A stretch of 8,384 bases of DNA from Firmicutes bacterium UBA2296 (GTDB lineage Bacteria; Bacillota; UBA994): contig DDWC01000220.1 of the NCBI GenBank assembly GCA_002345475.1, positions 18,954-27,337 on the forward strand, given 5' to 3'. Positions 6,592-8,384 of this stretch are shown here, one piece after another. The position numbers and the translations under genes were made by a program. The notes under the pieces are model-generated. The model had not been told where the DNA came from. It ran no database searches and saw only the letters and a list, made by a program, of their open reading frames with translations. The first letter of the stretch is position 1; each line of letters begins with the position of its first letter.

Positions 6592-6600
6592 ATCATCACC

Positions 6601-7956
6601 CTATTTCCCTATGCAAAATCTTCCGAATATATTGTCCGCCAGTTCTTCGCCAATGGCATCACCAGTAATAGCTCCCAAAGCGTCCACTGCGCGACGCACG
6701 TCGATGGCCACTATTTCCAGTTCCCAACCCTGGCTCAAAGTCTGACTGGCGGCTTCCAAGTGCGCTATGCTACTTAGTAGAGCCTGGTGATGCCTCATGT
6801 TGGTAATCACCAGGGAGTTCTCAGGGCCGGCCAGACGGCGTGCTTCCCGAGCCAGGCGAATTCTTAGCTCTGTCAAACCTTCATGATTCACCACGCTTAC
6901 CGGCAAAGCGTCATAAGGGGCAAGAGCAACCTGGCGCGGCAAGTCAGCCTTCGTCGCCAGCACGATCCGATTGTCGGCGGAGGTCCTTGCCAGCAGCTTC
7001 CGATCATCCGGGTGCAGCTCGCCCGCTCCGTCTATTAGCACCAGAACAATGTCAGCCGCTTCGAGGGCTCTCTCCGCGCGTTGTACACCAAGTTTCTCCA
7101 CGAGGTCCTTCCCCTCGCGTAACCCTGCAGTATCCCACAACGTCAGCAAGATACCATCCAGATTAATACGCGCTTCTATCGTATCACGTGTAGTGCCTGC
7201 AATATCCGTAACAATAGCACGATCTTCTCCCGCAAGGGCGTTCAGCAGCGAAGACTTGCCCGCGTTAGGTCTGCCGACAAGCACTACCCTCAATCCGTCG
7301 CTGGTAACACGGCCTGCCTGCACGGTATCGGCCATACTGCGCAGAGTGCCAGAAACCCGCGCCAGCCTCTCAGCGACGTGCCCTCTGGCGACTGAGGAGG
7401 TGTCCTCTTCTGGAAAGTCAATGCTGACCTCCACAAGAGCCAAAAGCTCCAGACACCTGTTTCGCTGCAGGGTGACAAACTCCGCCAGTCGTCCCCGCAG
7501 CTGCTCATTGGCCTGCCGCAGAGCCACATCGCTGCTGGCCCGGATAACATCCATTACAGCTTCCGCCTCCGTCAGACCTATCCTGCCGTTAACAAAAGCG
7601 CGACGTGTGAACTCCCCAGGTTCGGCAAGTCGGGCGCCCTGATTGACTAAAACGTCCAATGCTTTGGCGGCTAGAAAGCCGCCGCCGTGCAAGCTGAACT
7701 CCACCACATCCTCCGCGGTATAAGAGCGAGGGCCTCGGAAATACGTGCACAGACATTCATCGACAGGAGCGCCCGCCATGTCCATGAAGTCCCCCAGGTA
7801 TACACGCCATGGAACCAGCGACTTGCCTTTACTGCGCCTGGCTTTGAATACACGCCGGGCTATGGCATAGGCGTTCGTGCCGCTCAAGCGTACCATTGAC
7901 ACTCCTCCCTCACCGGGAGGAGTGGAAATGGCCGCTATCGTGTCGTCAAACTTCAT
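6601..7956 (-). CDS. mnmE: tRNA modification GTPase MnmE (TrmE)
   Basis: A 451-residue dimerising GTPase and partner of MnmG in U34 modification; it binds a formyl-tetrahydrofolate derivative and is potassium-activated in studied homologues. The N-terminal domain starts DTIAAISTPPGEGGV (5-19), with HGG (90-92) and GEFTRRAFVNGRIGLTEAEAV (114-134). The G domain has P-loop GRPNAGKSS (228-236), G2 GTTRDT (254-259), G3 DTAGLRE (275-281) and G4 TKAD (335-338), where NKxD is usual. The C-terminus is FCIGK with catalytic C448. Length is normal. The ATG has GGGGAG (7965-7970) 8 nt upstream. It is first of the mnmE-mnmG-rsmG-noc run, after a hairpin that follows jag. Codons 11-19 form a strong hairpin. 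The identification is secure. Confidence 0.97.
   Translation of the reverse strand: MKFDDTIAAISTPPGEGGVSMVRLSGTNAYAIARRVFKARRSKGKSLVPWRVYLGDFMDMAGAPVDECLCTYFRGPRSYTAEDVVEFSLHGGGFLAAKALDVLVNQGARLAEPGEFTRRAFVNGRIGLTEAEAVMDVIRASSDVALRQANEQLRGRLAEFVTLQRNRCLELLALVEVSIDFPEEDTSSVARGHVAERLARVSGTLRSMADTVQAGRVTSDGLRVVLVGRPNAGKSSLLNALAGEDRAIVTDIAGTTRDTIEARINLDGILLTLWDTAGLREGKDLVEKLGVQRAERALEAADIVLVLIDGAGELHPDDRKLLARTSADNRIVLATKADLPRQVALAPYDALPVSVVNHEGLTELRIRLAREARRLAGPENSLVITNMRHHQALLSSIAHLEAASQTLSQGWELEIVAIDVRRAVDALGAITGDAIGEELADNIFGRFCIGK
7900..7924. repeat. Perfect 10-bp inverted repeat with 5-nt loop in the 5' end of mnmE
   Basis: In mRNA sense CACTCCTCCC, loop GGTGA, then GGGAGGAGTG: ten paired bases, seven of them G-C, over mnmE codons 11-19. 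The right arm contains GGAGG placed 7 nt before the in-frame ATG of codon 21. It encodes the conserved PPGEGGV segment, so it may be incidental. Confidence 0.7.
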
Positions 7957-7987
7957 GGCATGCTCTCCCCTTTCGTATAGTGCAAAG

Positions 7988-8013
7988 AGCCCAGTAACTC
8001 TCGTTACTGGGCT
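7988..8013 (-). terminator. Hairpin between jag and mnmE, probable weak terminator or processing site
   Basis: AGCCCAGTAAC and GTTACTGGGCT form a perfect 11-bp stem. On the minus-strand transcript the loop is GAGA, a GNRA tetraloop closed by C-G. It begins 6 nt after the jag stop. The tail after the stem is only CTTTGCAC, so termination may be partial; the whole jag-mnmE gap is 63 bp and shows no convincing promoter for mnmE. Confidence 0.6.
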
Positions 8014-8019
8014 TTCGTT

Positions 8020-8384
8020 CTATTTCGCAGAGATAATCACTTTTCGGAAAGGTTCTTCGCCTTCGCTATAGGTTGACACCTCAGGATCGTTCTGCAAGGC
8101 CATGTGCACTATGCGCCTTTCAAAAGCTCCCATGGGCTCCATGATAACCCTTCGGCCCGTCCGCTTGGCTTTGTCGGCCAACCTGCCCGCCAGAGCTTCC
8201 AGCGATTCAATCCGCCTTGCCCGGTAGTTGTTGACGTCCACAATAATCCTTCTGTGTCCGCCGCCAGCTCGCATGTAGACCATGGTCGCCAGTTGCTGGA
8301 TCGCATCAAGGGTCAGGCCGCGCTTTCCAATGAGCAGACCCGAGCTTGCGCCAACTATGTCGAAGGTTACACTTTCGCCATCTT
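8020..8384 (-). CDS. jag: RNA-binding protein Jag / KhpB (EloR), C-terminal part (runs off the right edge)
   Basis: The last 120 codons of a gene beginning beyond the window; no start is visible. The visible protein has a KH domain with the GxxG loop IGKRG (18-22), followed by TLDAIQQLATMV and GGGHRRIIVDVNNYRARR, then an R3H domain containing PMGAFERRIVH (83-93), with the R-x3-H pair R89 and H93, and the conserved LQNDPEVSTYSEGEEPFRKVII. This is the standard Jag C-terminus; the N-terminal Jag-N domain should lie outside. Jag/KhpB binds RNA with KhpA and affects cell elongation and division in Gram-positive bacteria. Its place upstream of mnmE matches the usual yidC-jag-mnmE order, so yidC is expected next to the right. 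The stop is TAG. Confidence 0.95.
   Translation of the reverse strand, partial: DGESVTFDIVGASSGLLIGKRGLTLDAIQQLATMVYMRAGGGHRRIIVDVNNYRARRIESLEALAGRLADKAKRTGRRVIMEPMGAFERRIVHMALQNDPEVSTYSEGEEPFRKVIISAK

Noticed and set aside
7180..7195. TCACGTG core in mnmE as a degenerate parS
   Set aside because: Only about 10 of 16 positions match the parS consensus; the outer arms are lost.
6971..7642. 223-codon open frame on the plus strand opposite mnmE
   Set aside because: Serine/arginine/alanine-rich composition typical of the antisense of a real gene; mnmE on the other strand is unambiguous.
1..8384. Mobile elements, CRISPR arrays, tRNA or rRNA genes, phage or defence genes, replication origin
   Set aside because: None seen: no direct-repeat arrays, transposase motifs, RNA gene cores or DnaA-box clusters. 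The whole window is accounted for by conserved minus-strand genes and short gaps.

Overview
The window is a stretch of a bacterial chromosome close to the replication origin. All supported genes lie on the minus strand, so transcription runs from position 8384 towards 1. In transcription order they are jag/khpB (3' part), mnmE, mnmG, rsmG, noc, parA (soj), parB (spo0J), a cysteine desulfurase-family gene, and the start of a DUF554 membrane-protein gene. The order jag-mnmE-mnmG-rsmG-noc-parA-parB is the conserved origin-side order of Bacillota. A Noc paralogue next to ParB points to that phylum. The mixed ATG/GTG/TTG starts, strong Shine-Dalgarno sites, GC that looks a little over half by eye, and the desulfurase plus DUF554 after parB suggest a clostridial lineage rather than Bacillus. 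I cannot name a genus.

Layout: 8384-8020 is the KH-R3H end of Jag, followed by a perfect 11-bp hairpin. From 7956 to 3123 is a tight run of tRNA U34 modification genes (mnmE, mnmG), the 16S rRNA m7G methyltransferase gene (rsmG) and the nucleoid occlusion gene (noc), closed by a clear intrinsic terminator at 3071-3107. A 194-bp intergenic region (2929-3122), the longest gap here, holds that terminator and a probable extended -10 promoter. From 2928 a second unit runs parA-parB-desulfurase-DUF554, with overlaps of 8 and 7 bp and one gap of 12 bp. No gene-free stretch exceeds 300 bases.

How the genes work together: MnmE and MnmG form the complex that modifies wobble uridine 34, and RsmG modifies 16S rRNA. 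ParA and ParB act on parS for origin segregation and SMC loading, and the parB gene itself carries two perfect 16-bp parS palindromes. Noc shares ancestry with ParB but has the residues expected for the distinct Noc site (NBS). The desulfurase could supply sulfur for a cofactor or tRNA thiolation, but nothing in the sequence names its acceptor.

I found no undescribed defence, mobile or biosynthetic system. This is a conserved housekeeping locus. The points worth a second look are the twin in-gene parS sites, the Noc specificity set without an NBS nearby, the in-frame mnmE/mnmG junction, a strong hairpin at the 5' end of mnmE, the unusually complete parB ribosome binding site, and the accessory pair attached to parAB.
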